This document shows, in pieces, positions 35,784-48,500 of a DNA stretch of 64,000 nt; the first letter of the stretch is position 1; the number at the start of each line of letters is the position of its first letter. Source of the DNA: Apostichopus japonicus (Eukaryota; Echinodermata; Holothuroidea; Aspidochirotida; Stichopodidae); NCBI RefSeq assembly GCF_037975245.1, contig NC_092568.1, forward strand, positions 41,779,631 to 41,843,630, given 5' to 3'. The position numbers and the translations under genes were made by a program. The notes under the pieces were generated by a model, which did not search any database, was not told where the DNA came from, and was given only the letters and a program-made list of their open reading frames with translations.

Positions 35784-36654
35784 AGTATCATATGTTAATA
35801 TGAACTCGTACTTATTCCTGTTATCAAGTATAGCTTAATAGATAGCGGTTATCATTAATTAATGTATCATATGTATCATATGTTAATATGAACTCGTACT
35901 TATTCCTGTTATCAAGTATAGCTTAATAGATAGCGGTTATCATTAATTAATGTATCATATGTATCATATGTTAATATGAACTCGTACTTATTCCTGTTAT
36001 CAAGTATAGCGTAATAGATAGCGGTTATCATTAATTAATGTATCATATGTATCATATGTTAATATGAACTCGTACTTATTCCTGTTATCAAGTATAGCGT
36101 AATAGATAGCGGTTATCATTAATTAATGTATCATATGTATCATATGTTAATATGAACTCGTACATATTCCTGTTATCAAGTATATTTTAATAGATAGCGG
36201 TTATCATTAATTAATGTATCATATGTATCATATGTTAATATGAACTCGTACTTATTCCTGTTATCAAGTATAGCGTAATAGATAGCGGTTATCATTAATT
36301 AATGTATCATATGTATCATATGTTAATATGAACTCGTACTTATTCCTGTTATCAAGTATAGCTTAATAGATAGCGGTTATCATTAATTAATGTATCATAT
36401 GTATCATATGTTAATATGAACTCGTACTTATTCCTGTTATCAAGTATAGCTTAATAGATAGCGGTTATCATTAATTAATGTATCATATGTATCATATGTT
36501 AATATGAACTCGTACTTATTCCTGTTATCAAGTATAGCTTAATAGATAGCGGTTATCATTAATTAATGTATCATATGTATCATATGTTAATATGAACTCG
36601 TACTTATTCCTGTTATCAAGTATAGCTTAATAGATAGCGGTTATCATTAATTAA
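35784..36654. repeat. 88-bp minisatellite, about 10 copies
   Basis: The exact period is 88 bp (tgttaatatg recurs at 35793, 35881, 35969). Each unit contains gaactcgtacttattcctg and gatagcggttatcattaatt. Copies differ at only a few positions (agctt/agcgt, tacttatt/tacatatt), indicating recent expansion. It begins about 200 bp after the receptor stop codon. Confidence 0.95.
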
Positions 36655-37780
36655 AACGATTAGGTAGACTAAAGTTTAAATAAACGTTTATTCAAGCAAA
36701 AGCTAGCAACTGAAATCATAGCTAAATATTTTGAAAAAAATATTTCATTTCAATTAGTCAAAGATGATCTAATTAGCACAAATAAATAATAAATTAGCTA
36801 AAATCTACTGTATTGATTAATCATTACTATTAAACGTTATCTGTGTTTTGTTTAGTTTATGGTTTAAGTTTAGCTTAAATATTTGTAATTTATGGACAGG
36901 ATGTGTTGGTGTATAAGTGAATTATATTATTACGGATTGTAATTGTTATTGGAGTGAAATTATATGTTTATGACTAATTACTCGTGAGTGACAAACAGTA
37001 AACCGATCTTTGCCACTGATACTTATATCACTACCCTTTTATGCTGATTAAAAGCAGCATTCCTTAATCAAAATTTAAACTATGATGACTGGGTCAACTG
37101 AATGCCAAGAAAATATTCACGTCCTTTATTATGGTGAATAAAATATTGCACAGTTGTTTGGATATCTAACTTCCGAAAAAACAAAAATAAATCTCAAAAA
37201 AAAAGAAAAACGTTACTTGCTGTTGTGAGGAGAGTTCAACACTTCACAACAGTTCAGTCACAGGTAAACGCCCTCGCTCATGTTTTGAAATATATCACGT
37301 TATTCCTTATGAACTCGACTATCTAGATACATTAATTATCGCCAGATGGTAGTTTTCCGCGAATGTGTGTTATACTCGAACCTTCATCAGATATATGCTA
37401 GTTAAAATATCGCGATATTCTAACGTCATTAGTTCGACTCATCTATTTAATATCATCACATATCAAGTTATTGTGTATTTAGAATTTACACTAGTTTACT
37501 ATGCTAACAATACCAAACTTTTGTTATTGCTTTAAAAGTAGAAAAAAAGGTTAATGTTCTCGGGAAGTTGTATTGCATCTTTACTAGACGATTTATGATA
37601 TTTATATCATGTTATCAGTATGTGGAAAAATAGACGTTTTAAACAAATGCATTTTGGAAGCTTACCGCTTTTTTCTTTCTTCTGTCAATATGTTACACTT
37701 CAATAGTTAATGGACTCTCTTGAACATCTATTGTTCTCAGGACATCTTAATTAACGAAGACAATACTCTATATCTACTGC
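36655..37780. other. Intergenic, no gene seen
   Basis: AT-rich sequence between the minisatellite and the LINE. No exon or RNA gene was recognised. Confidence 0.5.
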
Positions 37781-38061
37781 TGGATTATAAGCTCTCGATT
37801 ATGAGTGTTCGTGAGCGTTCGTGAGTGTTCGTGAGCCGCGAACATGTCACAATTTATGTCTCTCAAATTTATACGATTTTTTCCGCCATTTGATAGCTGA
37901 AATTATCGAAATTGGAGATTTGCTAGTTACCGGATTGCACAAACGATTCACTTTATTTAATTGGTTGGTAAATTGAATTTGGAACACTTTTGAAAGAAAA
38001 CCAGTTTACAGAATTTGAGGCGGCTGCGTCTTTCGGCGCAAGTCAGTCCTTTGCTACAGAT

Positions 38062-39088
38062 ATGAGTTCTGCGAATTCTAGCCACCGCCCACCTGTTAGT
38101 ATGGAGCAACGGCAGAAAATCAACAACCTAAAGGAGAATAGCATAAAAATAATTGATTGCTCGTTTAACGCTATTGATGTGATAAATGCTATCTCAAGTG
38201 ACGTCGGAAGGAAGAACATCGGATGTGTTAAAGTTTCTGGGCAATGGATTGTCACACTTAAAAACGTGAAGGATGCCGAATTGTTACAGGAGTCGGGTAT
38301 ACAAATTGGGAAAGAAGATTGCGTCGTGATGGGTGTAACGAAACATATATTGACTGTAAGTTTATTCAACGTCCCTGTCTTTATTGATGATTCTGAACTA
38401 ACCGACAAATTAACAGAACTTGGCTGCAAAATTCGATCTGAATGGACTCATAAATTCTACAATGATTTTCCCAACATACAAAACAAACACGATTTGTAAC
38501 GGCTTGAATTACCAAGCAAGGTAAAAAGTCTACCACATGCTGTTGTTATTGGAGGCATTCATATAAGACTCAAACACAATGGCCAAAGTAGGGTTTGCAA
38601 CAATTGCTTGGGAGAGGATCATATAATGAGAAACTGCCCAAACTATAGATGTAAACAATGTGATGAGCTGGGACACTCCGAATCAAGATGCCCAACAATA
38701 GAGTGCTTTAACTGTCATCGCTTTGGCCACAAAAGCTTCAACTGCACTGAATACGAAGAAGATTACGAGCAAGAGACCATGGAGGATCAGCAAGACAATG
38801 AAACAACAAGAGAATCCGATCAAGGGAACAATGATGAAGTTCAAAATCAACCTGACCTTAAAGTAGGCACCGGAAAAGACAGTCAAGTGACAGATCAGGC
38901 CACTGGATCGAACTTAGACACAGGCGAAAGTGAAACTTCGATCGTCCCGGGCATAGAAAGCGAAGATTCACCAAAGCAAAGACATGGTGAAAATAGCAAT
39001 AACAAACAGACCAAACCGGCAGATAAATATAATAAAACGCAGAAGGAAAACCTACTTACAACATCAAGTTCCCAACCCGCGAGAACTT
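38062..39088 (+). pseudogene. LINE ORF1 (Gag-like, three zinc knuckles), broken
   Basis: The first ATG of the frame is at 38062; the frame is already open from about 37990. The N-terminal part has an RRM-like segment. The frame then shifts near 38490-38520. Three consecutive CCHC knuckles follow: CNNCLGEDHIMRNC, CKQCDELGHSESRC and CFNCHRFGHKSFNC (38599-38750). An acidic, Gln/Asp-rich tail reaches a stop at 39088. The C-terminal end resumes after the inserted element, at about 42233-42384 (KKLTSQQKKTTQP ... stop). Such ORF1 proteins bind the element RNA. Confidence 0.8.
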
Positions 39089-39279
39089 GATCCTCGGCAA
39101 CAGAAAACACAAGAATGAAGAGAGCACACTCAAAAAAATGAAGTGTTAAATTTGAATCGTAAAGTGTTAAATTTAACACCCCACCCTGTTTGGATTAGGG
39201 ACAACACCCACCGGGTTAAATTAACACTTCAGAAGTGTAACATAATATAACACTTTGCGAGTGTTACCTTAACAACACC

Positions 39280-39560
39280 CATACAAGTGTCAAAATAACA
39301 CTTCCTGGTGTTGAAGGTACACTACAGGGAGTAAAATTAACACAATAAAGTGTTCATTTGTTAAAACTTCTGGGTGTCAACATGACACTTCAGGAAGTAA
39401 AATTAACACCATAAAGTGTTCATTTGTTAGCACTTCTGGGTGTCAAAATTGCACTTCAGGGAGTATAATTAACACTCTAGTGCACATTTTTTGGCCTTCT
39501 GGGTGTCAAAGTTCTGCTTCAGTGAGTAGAATTACCACCATATAATGTTCATTTGTCATC
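39280..39560. repeat. ~62-bp subterminal tandem repeats of the TIR element
   Basis: Units of the form cttcaggaagtaaaattaaca, then caccataaagtgttcatttgtta and cttctgggtgtcaa, repeat about four to five times and decay rightward. They could be transposase-binding subterminal repeats. Confidence 0.65.
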
Positions 39561-40049
39561 TGTGTCAAGATGATACTTAATGGACTCTCAACACACAATA
39601 GTGCTCTCTCGTTTATACTTCTGGATGTATATTTAACTGCTGGTTTGTAAAGTTTTACATGTTTATTATGTAACGCAAATACAATACTGTTATGTAAAAT
39701 TTTGCCAGAAAAGTTTACATCGCACCCGTTTAGTAAATATTTTATACAGGTTTTAGGTTAATTATTACTTAGTAATTAGGTAATCAATATGGATGCATGT
39801 TTGAATCGCTCGCAGCAGAAAGTTACATTTAAGAGAGAGCAAAAAGCAATGACAACACAAACAATTCAGAATGTGAGATTTTCAGCAATTAAACACCCTA
39901 CTACCTTCCTATTCCAGAGGTCCATTTATTATATCTCATTAAATGTAAAACGAACAATTTAGGCTATAAAAGTATTGTCTTGTGGAATTAAGTCAACTTA
40001 AAAGTGCCAACATTTTCAAATGCTACAGTGCAGTTACTTGGTCTTTATT

Positions 40050-40555
40050 TTTTTTGCACATGCCTTTGGTTTCTAGATTAAAGACAGAGAAACAACTCTT
40101 CCCAAAGTCAATTTCAAATAAGCAACAACTTTAGAAAAATTCTGATCCATGGGATGAGAAAACATGGAGTGCTGTGTATGATGACTGCTACACTACAGTG
40201 ACTATGTCTTTGTTGTTGGCAAATGCCTTTTGGTATTCCAGATTAAACGCAAGAAACAACTCCTCCCAAAGTCAATTTCAAATAAGCAACAACTTTAGAT
40301 ATATGCTGATCCGTGGGAAGAGAAAACGTGGAGTACTGTCTATGATGACTGCTACACTGCAGTTTCTTTGTCTTTGTTGTTGGCTCGTGCCTTTGGTATT
40401 CCAAATTAAACACAAAGAAAAAACTCTTCCCAAAGACAATTCCAAATAAGCAACAACTTTACATACATTCTGATCCGTGAGATGAGGAAACATGGAGTTC
40501 TGTCTATGACAACTGCTAAACTGCAGTAACTTTGTCTTTTTTGTCGGCACGGTGA
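40050..40555. repeat. 164-bp tandem repeat, 3 copies, inside the TIR element
   Basis: The period is 164 bp (gtcaatttcaaataagcaac at 40107, 40271 and, diverged, 40435). Each unit contains tgatgactgctacact and tctttgttgttggc. It has no coding meaning. Confidence 0.85.
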
Positions 40556-40870
40556 GCATAAAAATCTCGAATCTGGTTGCGTTTCACACCACCAGGCAAC
40601 TTGTAGACAACTTTTTGGAAAAATTCCCAGGCACCGAGACTTGCAATTTGGTATAATTCAGATTTAACACGTAGAATAATTTGAAGCAAACATCAATGGC
40701 TTCATAAATGTCCTCTGGGGTAGGGCATGTCTCTGGATGATCACAAATGACTGCTTGGGGTGTATTTTGCTTCCTCCAAGAAGTAACACATATTGCTGAG
40801 GTCTTTCTGAAATCTTTTGCAAATAGAATTCCAAGTTGATGCTTCCTAAGTAACAACAAAGAAAAGAAAA
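40530..40870 (-). pseudogene. Decayed C-terminal exon of a SAMD3-like/uncharacterised multi-copy protein
   Basis: Across frames the minus strand reads QQYVLLLGG...PKQSFVII, then DVCFKLFYVLNLNY, then AWEFFQKVVYKLPGGVKR. This order of motifs is familiar from the C-terminus of a widespread uncharacterised family in fish and marine invertebrates, often annotated as sterile-alpha-motif domain protein 3-like. At least two frameshifts separate the pieces, so it is dead. It lies wholly inside the TIR element and is antisense to the LINE. Confidence 0.45.
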
Positions 40871-41805
40871 GAAAATTCCCATCATAATGAAGTTGTGTTA
40901 AAACCTTCTTGGAGCATAAGCAGTTTTTTACATGTACCCCTCACAAAACATGAACATTCCTAAAGAAAATGCCCACAATTTAATCAGTTGTGATTCTAAC
41001 TTCTTCAAGTACGTTTGAATCTAGAAAGCCAGATGGCCTATAGTGATTACTTGTCAAAACAGGAACTTGCATTAAACTTTCATCAGACAAGGTAGGCAAC
41101 TTTTATAACCAATGCATCATGTTAACAATGCTTAAAATAATGCTCACTCCCACTGTATGCAATTGTGTAGATTGCTATGAATTATAACAGCTAGATCACT
41201 TCCATAATATAGCTAAATTATAGTTGGGTCTAGGTCTAAAAGTATCACCAATCCACATCAGCTTCGGCCTACTTGCTACAACTTACAAGCTAAAATGGCA
41301 ATTAGTGGTAATTATATATTGCATTACATGAATATATGTTTATCCCTTATTGAACATAGTACCAGCGTAACTATAGGCCCATGCCCGATGCTATTTAAAA
41401 TGCATTGTCTTGAAATAGCCTAAGTATACCCTACTAGTACTAGGCCTAGTAGTAGGCCTAGTACTACTTAAAAAAGTGACTCGCAGGGTAAACGAAGTTA
41501 CGGTTAACGCACAAAAAGGAATAGAATGCACTAGATTACAATAAAGGCCTAGACCAAAGTCCTCCGTCAGTCCGAAGGCAATTCCGTTTAATGTTTACTT
41601 GTATGTAGGCTACACTGATTCGTTGACAATTATGAGTTGACTATGACAAACAGCAGCTAGCCTATTATGTTAACTTATAGTATGACTTTAACGTTAGGTC
41701 TACGTAACGCAAGCGATTCAAATGCATTCGTCTACCCAGCTTAGTCGTGGGTCTCTAAGCATATCTCGTTCTTGTCATGTACACTTACATAATATCAAAA
41801 CATAC

Positions 41806-41923
41806 CTTCGAATTTTTCAATCAATTCTTCCAGGCCCCAGTCTCCTATAACGTCATTTTCATGCCATTGTAGCTCGTTATCGCACACTGAGTACGTAACG
41901 TTTTGTGGCTTGAACGTATACAT
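41806..41923 (-). pseudogene. Putative first exon of the gene carried by the TIR element
   Basis: ATG at 41923 (minus), about 39 codons ending IGDWGLEELIEKFE, then a consensus donor (GAAG|GTATG). The Trp/Asp-Val/Leu-Glu pattern resembles the start of a SAM-type helix, though this is weak. With the fragment at 40530-40870 on the same strand it suggests a spliced host-like gene within the transposon. Without middle exons this stays tentative. Confidence 0.3.
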
Positions 41924-42421
41924 GGCTGTGGTTACTATAGTACATTTAGTAACGATAAATGTCGACAAACTGGTAAAGTATTGCTAGGTACGGTAAATGT
42001 GTGTTCACGGTACGGTGGTATCGTTTAAACACTTAACTTACACTAAGAATCCAGCTGACGGGAGGTTTGACCAATCGGAATGCTCGAACTGAAAGTACAC
42101 TTCTGCAGGTGTTAAAAAATCCACGCTACATAAATTATGTAACCCTACTCAGGGTCAGAGTAACCCTTCAGGTGTAGGGTGAACGGTTACACCTGGAAAG
42201 TGTTAAAATTCAACACTCCATTTTTTTGCGTGCAGCTTCAACTGATGAAGTCTACACTATACCGAAGAAGTTAACTAGTCAACAAAAGAAAACCACACAA
42301 CCAGCGATCGAGAAAACCTACAATTTCCGCACTAAGGAGAAAGGACAGACAGAAACTGCTAATAAAGGAGGCCATAGAAACTAACTGAAATTACTATTGG
42401 ACTCAATCCGTTACAGTTAAA

Positions 42422-43497
42422 ATGGCAATCAAACTTTACTGTATACTAGCCATTATGCTTTTTAACACTAATTCCACGGAAGACATGAGCGAAAATAATG
42501 TATCTTGTAAGTACTATGACATCGATTCTTTTAATAACTCACCATCCCATAAGTGCATATCATTACTACATCACAATAGTCGTAGTCTAAAGAGACACTT
42601 TTCCGATATTGCTACTTTTATCTCTTTGTTAAATCAAGATTTTTCCATAATTGGTTTTACTGAAACGTGGTTTACGAATGATATATCTCCTCTTATTAAG
42701 ATTGAAAACTACACACTAATTGAACAGCATCGTAATGAAAGAAGGGATGGTGGTGTCTGCCTTTTCATAAATAATGACTTTAATTTTAAACACCGTACAG
42801 ATTTGTCTATTTTAAACAATTCTATTGAAGCTATATTCATTGAAACGAGTACACCTAGTAACGAAAACTTATCGTTGGTTTTGTATACAGACCTCCCAAC
42901 AGTTCGAATGATGATTTCAACAAAAATATGCAGCTTATCCTTAGCACCATCGCTAATAACCACTGCAGTACCTATATTATGGGAGATTTTAATATTGATT
43001 TATCTAAAGCAAGCATATCTACTGACTTTATTAACCTTATTTATTCGAGCGGGTTTTATCCCACGATAAGTAAACCTACTCGGGTTAGCCCATCTTCTGC
43101 CACCATAATTGACAACATCTTAACCAATGTTGATTCTCTAATGACATTTGGAATACTTATTACAGATATTAGTGACCATTTTCCTATTTTTCTTCATGCC
43201 CCTGTAAATCAGAGTACAGTCAGGTACAACCCATTGCAAGTCCGTAACTATAGCAATAAGAACATCTATAAGTTTATTTCTGAAATTAAAAGTAAAACAT
43301 GGGATGAAGTGCTTACTAAGCCTGACGCTAACACTTCTTATAGTGCTTTCTTTGATTTATTTAATTCAACGTACAATACCTGTTTTCCATTGCATACCAT
43401 CAGCAAAACAAAAAGGAGGAAAAAGAAACACCCTTGGATAACTAATGGAATCTTAAAATCCATAATAAGAAAAACCAGCTCTATAGACGCTACCTAA
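42422..43497 (+). pseudogene. LINE ORF2 endonuclease part, frame-broken
   Basis: An APE-type endonuclease is seen as LLHHNSRSL (Asn), GFTETWF (catalytic Glu), then in a second frame MGDFNIDL (Asp/Asn) and ITDISDHFPIF (Asp-His). A frameshift lies between about 42890 and 42930 and another near 43497. It nicks target DNA for target-primed reverse transcription in active relatives. Confidence 0.85.
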
Positions 43498-43565
43498 AGA
43501 ACAATACTAATGACAGTAAGTCAACCTATACTATATACCGGAACAAACTTAACCAGATTATTCGT

Positions 43566-45394
43566 TTGTCAAAGAAATTATGCTATTGTAATAAGATTAA
43601 CAATAGCAGAAACAATATTGGCCAAACATGGACAACTGTAAAGAAAATTCTCGGACAAAATAAGCATTCCAATTATCCCACTGCCTTTAATGAAAACAAT
43701 CAACTAGTTAGTGATGATAAAGAAGTAGCAAATCATTTTAATAATGTTTTTCTCAACTTGGGCCAGGAACTTGCCAGTAAGATTAAAAGTAAGAACACTG
43801 CTGAAAAACTCATTCACATGAATGACAGCATAAACAGCCACTCTCGTTTCAGTTATCCTGTTACTGAAGCTGAGTTCATTAAAATAGCAAGCTCCAACTT
43901 AAAATCAAATAAGGCAGCGGGTTACGATGGTTTTAAGCCAGGTATTATTACACATGTTATTCATTTTATTGCAAAACCCATGACTCACATCTGTAATATC
44001 TCTTTTAATACTGGCATATTTCCTGACAAACTCAAAGTCGCAAAAGTAGTGCCTATCTTCAAAAAAGGTGACACGAGTTCTTATCAAAATTATCGCCCTA
44101 TATCACTGTTATCATGTTTTTCAAAACTGATTGAACGGTTAATTTTCAATCGTATTTACGATTTTATGTGCAAGTACAACATTCTTTGTAACCAACAGTA
44201 TGGTTTCCGCCCTGGTCATTCTACTGAACTTGCTCTGGCAGATGCTATTGACAGACTTTACACTAATCTCGATAATGACAACACTTGCATCGGCGTCTTC
44301 CTCGACCTGTCCAAAGCATTCGACACAATTAACCACTCCATCTTATTATCCAAACTATCTTTCTACGGAATCAGAGGAACTACCCTAAATTGGCTAGACA
44401 GTTATGTCACAAATAGGTTACAATACACTACATACAAAAATTCAAATTCTGGACTTGGTGAAATCGCATGTGGTGTGCCTCAGGGATCTGTGTTAGGTCC
44501 TTTGTTGTTTATTATATTACGTTAATGATATCTGCCATGTCTCCAACATCGCTCATACGGTCTTATTTGCCGATGACACCTATCTTTTCTTCCACTCGAA
44601 GAACGTAAATTCACTCCAAAGTACTGTCTCTTGTGAACTGGATAAGTTCTGTGATTGGTTCGCAGCAAACAAATTAAGTATTAATATTGATAAGACTAAG
44701 TATATTGTTTTTAGTAGCAAAAGAGCATTTCGTTGGGATAAGGATATTACGATGGACGGTAAAATAATTAAATGTGTAACTGAAACTAAGTTTCTTGGTA
44801 TTAATATTGATAGCAAACTCTCTTGGAATAACCATATTTCGTCAGTATGTAACACTGTAGCAAAAAATACTGGTATATTATCTAAACTGAAATATTTCCT
44901 CCCACAGCATACATGTCCTTAGAATGCTTTATCAAACACTAGTTCTGCCACACTTATCCTATTGTACAACTATTTGGTCTGGTACATACAATGTTAACAT
45001 TGACCGCCTAAATATTCTCCAAAAGAGGGCTATACGTCACATTGCTAATGCCCCACCACTTGAACATACTAGTGGAATATTCAAGTCCCTAAATTTATTA
45101 AAACTCGGTGATATTATAACAGTCAAGGTTGCTACCTTTGCTTACAAAGCATGGAATGGATTACTGCCAGTCACTTTTAATGACTTTATTTGTAGTAACA
45201 GAGTCTTACGTAACCATCACACAAGACAAGCCAACAACGCTCATTGCAATTTTTACCATAGTAACATAGGGAAATTCGGTCTTCGTAACAGAGCAATACA
45301 AATCTGGAATGATCTATCAAAAAAATTGAAGTTCATAACTTCAAAACCCACATTCATCAGACATTTGAAAAAGGAATTTGTTAACTCGTACTAG
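43566..45394 (+). pseudogene. LINE ORF2 reverse transcriptase and C-terminal part, frame-broken
   Basis: RT motifs in order: NYRPISLLSCFSKLIERL, QYGFRPGHST, FLDLSKAFDTINH (motif A), GVPQGSVLGPLLF (motif B), then after a frameshift near 44520 LFADDTYLFF (motif C, FADD) and TKFLGINIDSKLSW. Another break near 44920 precedes MLYQTLVLPHLSYCTTIW and the conserved C-terminal domain ending FIRHLKKEFVNSY (stop near 45394). The number of lesions makes activity impossible. Confidence 0.9.
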
Positions 45395-45599
45395 TAATAT
45401 TTTATTACTGTATTACTGTATAATATTATTACTGTATATTTAATCATTACGTATATTCTGTATTATAAATATTTGTTCATTTTTCTTTTCTTTTCTCCCA
45501 GGGAGTCTCCTACCTTGTTAAGTCTTTTATGACTTTTTAGGAGACTTCCTTTCCCTTTGAGCACAATTGGCGATAAAACAAATAAATGAATGATTGAGA

Positions 45600-48500
45600 T
45601 ACATGGCGTCGTTTGTGTCACTTAAAAAAATAGTCAGACTAGAAATTATAAAGTTTAAAGTATATTTTCATAATCAATATATCCTTTAAAAAGTACCTAA
45701 AACCAACATATCTGTTCTTGATTTCTGACTGTTGTTGTTGATTATACAATGAGCATTTCGTCCAAGTATTTCGTGAATTTATCTAGTAAGCGCAAGCAAA
45801 CTCAATGTCAAACTTGGCAGATATGTATATCATAAGGATTAAAAGATTGAGAAGGCATCTCACAGTCTTGCAAATTTTAATAACCTGAAAGGGAAATACT
45901 GAAGTCACTTAATCTTATGAACTAAGATTGGGCATATGCAAATCGACGCAACAGATAGATAAGGCATATGCAAATCGACTCAACAGAAAGATAGAACTTC
46001 TATTGAGTTAATCCGGAAACAAACAAAAAAAGGATAAAGTGACAATGACGATAAGAACATCATAGAAGGACTTATCATTATATCAGCTACGTTGACCTTG
46101 TGGGTTACTTATAAGATGACACTGCCATATAAAATGTTAATTTGAAAGTGATATTATAAGCCATTTTTCGTCCAAAGCTTCAATTCTCGTTCCCTAAAGC
46201 AAAAATAAGATGTTTTGCAAATTTGTTGTATGCAAATACTGAGACTTAAATTCCCTTTCTTCTAAAATGTATATTGGTCATCTAAGTCACACTGTTCAGT
46301 AAAACTCATGAGAAATTGGTTAGAAAACGTCTAATACCTGGGCAATACGAAAGGAAAGATAAACAAAAAAATCCTCTGTCAGAAGAAGTTTATAGTTTCA
46401 TTGTTGCTATTACGAACACAATTTTCGAAAGATATTGGTCACAAAACTCATCGATGTTATGTACATTATTTTTTGCTTGGGTTTGTTTAACACAAACCGA
46501 CGTGACAAATCCTCTGCATGAATTGCAAAAAAATCCTACCCAGGTATTTGAAAATTTACAAATGAAAAATCATGTTGATTATATTATTCTATGTAGATGT
46601 ATTATATTACCTTTGCGAAAACTGGCATCCTTGTGATGAGAATATCCCAAGATACTTTATGGAGCTACTTTAGGCTATGGTTTCATACTTAAAACCGTTA
46701 AATGTAAATGCGGACAACTTAATGGTTTGTAGGCTTTACTTTGCAATTAACTTCAACATCAACATTATTTTACATTGCCTTCTAATCGTTTAGTCGGATC
46801 TGGATTGGCATCAGAAAAAAAATCCCAATCCTTTGTTTAATTAACCTCCATATAAGGCGATTTTTCTTTTACTGATAATTCGTGAAGAATAGAAGGAGCA
46901 AATAAATCAAGGACAAATTGACTTGAACTTTATAATCGCTTTAAGCTGAAGTGTGTTTGAGCTTTAATGCAACTGACAGGTTTCGTAGGGTAACTCCTAC
47001 GATACATTTTATGTAAAAGACCTGAATCGGCCACTATACCGAGAGACCATTATATAACACCGGAACGGTAAATAGCTGTAATGCATGAGAACAACTTAAT
47101 TTAGTGATGCACACATCCTTGACTACCTTCTTTGTAAGAATAAGAAATAGGACCAAATGTCTGTTTTCTAGTATAATAATGGTTGGTGTTCGATTGGTGA
47201 AGAATACCTATCAGATTTTGCAAACTTGTAAAACGGAAAAAGTTTCTTAAATATTTCACTAAATCTGTTTCAAACGCTTGGGTGTTTTGATTTCTTATCG
47301 CTCATTAGTAAATGCAGGACCCTTATGTATGCTTGCAATGTTTTGTCTATTATAAGTCACATGAAGTGACAAACCATGTAATATAAGAACAACTCTGTGC
47401 AGTATATATATATATTTGGAACATTTACGCTTTAATACGAACAATTTGAATATCATCAACAAACAAGACCGTGGACAGAAATCACAGCCACAATGTGGAA
47501 CGAGATATGTTTACATACGTAACAAAGGTCACAGTGGTGCATGTTGTTTTAATTCGTGTATGGGAACATTCATAGGCGTAGAAGCCTAATTTGATTCGGG
47601 GGGGGGGGGGCCTGTAATGACTTGCTCCGCACGCGTTCAATATGTTCATGTACATATCATATAGGCATGCATCGGTTATTACATCGCATGCCAATTACAT
47701 ACAATCATTTTCAGTGTTATAACCCTTCCATATTAGTTTTAATTTTTGGTAAGTCGTCACAATAATAATGATAATAATTATATAAGTTTAACCGTTGTAA
47801 AACACATTACAATTTTATTTTTCTTTGAGTAAGTGCCCGAAAAAATTCTCAGCATATTGCCCGACTATTCACAACAAATATTTGGTTTGGGCGCCGCAGC
47901 CCCCAGCTCTCCAGCCCCCAGCCCACAGCCCCAGGCCCCAGCCCCGCCTTTTACGCCTTTGGGAACATTATCCGTCACACAGTATTATTTACAGGACAGA
48001 GTAACACTTCCATCCTTCAAAGAGTTCAAAATATATGTCTCGATTGATCAAGGTTAACCACGAAGGTGCATTGACACTATTGCAATTATGATGCCAGTGT
48101 GTGAAAAAAAATACATAGAGAATAATGACAACAACCTTTAAGGGGTGACGGAATACAAATACACACACACATACACAAACGCACACGCAAAAGCAGTTTA
48201 TTGTGATCATAATTGAAGCATAATGTACCAGTACACACTTAAACAAACTAATGCGACCGAATACACTACAAGAACTTCATTATTGAGACACGAACATTTA
48301 CTAAAAGGGAGTACTGAATGAAAAGTCAATTTTCATGCATGAAGTAATTACATTTTATTGGTAATCAATTCAAAATTTGTAGGTTGCTATGGAAATCCTC
48401 CCGATCTAATGGAAATTGTCGTGCATTACTAAGTTATCTGTAAGAAGGCATTTCTTAACTAGGGTGTTGTTCTTTTTCTTTTGCAAATCCAGCTTTGGTT

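Larger units (their letters stand above)
39127..42232. mobile_element. 3.1-kb TIR DNA element (CACTA-like?) inserted in LINE ORF1
   Basis: Termini are CACTCAAAAAAATGAAGTGT and the complement of CACGCAAAAAAATGGAGTGT, so the TIR starts CAC. The flanks are CA on both sides (39125-39126, 42233-42234), a possible 2-bp duplication. LINE ORF1 resumes directly after it. Subterminal blocks contain many agtgtta/taacact words. CAC-starting TIRs with subterminal repeats suggest the CACTA/EnSpm group, but no transposase is seen, so this is tentative. Confidence 0.7.
37780..45600 (+). mobile_element. CR1/Jockey-group LINE, near full length, inactive, split by a DNA element
   Basis: Two-ORF non-LTR retrotransposon. 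The ORF1 region is 37.99-42.4 kb (interrupted at 39127-42232) and the ORF2 region is 42.42-45.39 kb. A 5' leader of about 200 bp contains a triplicated gttcgtgag word near 37807. The 3' end has an inverted repeat (agtctccta ... taggagact, 45504-45549) and the tail aacaaataaatgaatgattga. At least five frame lesions are visible, so it is a dead copy. The 5' boundary is approximate and no target duplication was identified. Clade assignment rests on endonuclease/RT style only. Confidence 0.85.

Noticed and set aside
35784-36654. CRISPR-like regular repeats
   Set aside because: The repeats are head to tail with no unique spacers, and the sequence is an intron-containing animal genome.
47833-48057. 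Proline/alanine-rich 74-codon frame
   Set aside because: It comes from a short CCCCAG-rich repeat, with no domain, no splice context and no homologue recognised.
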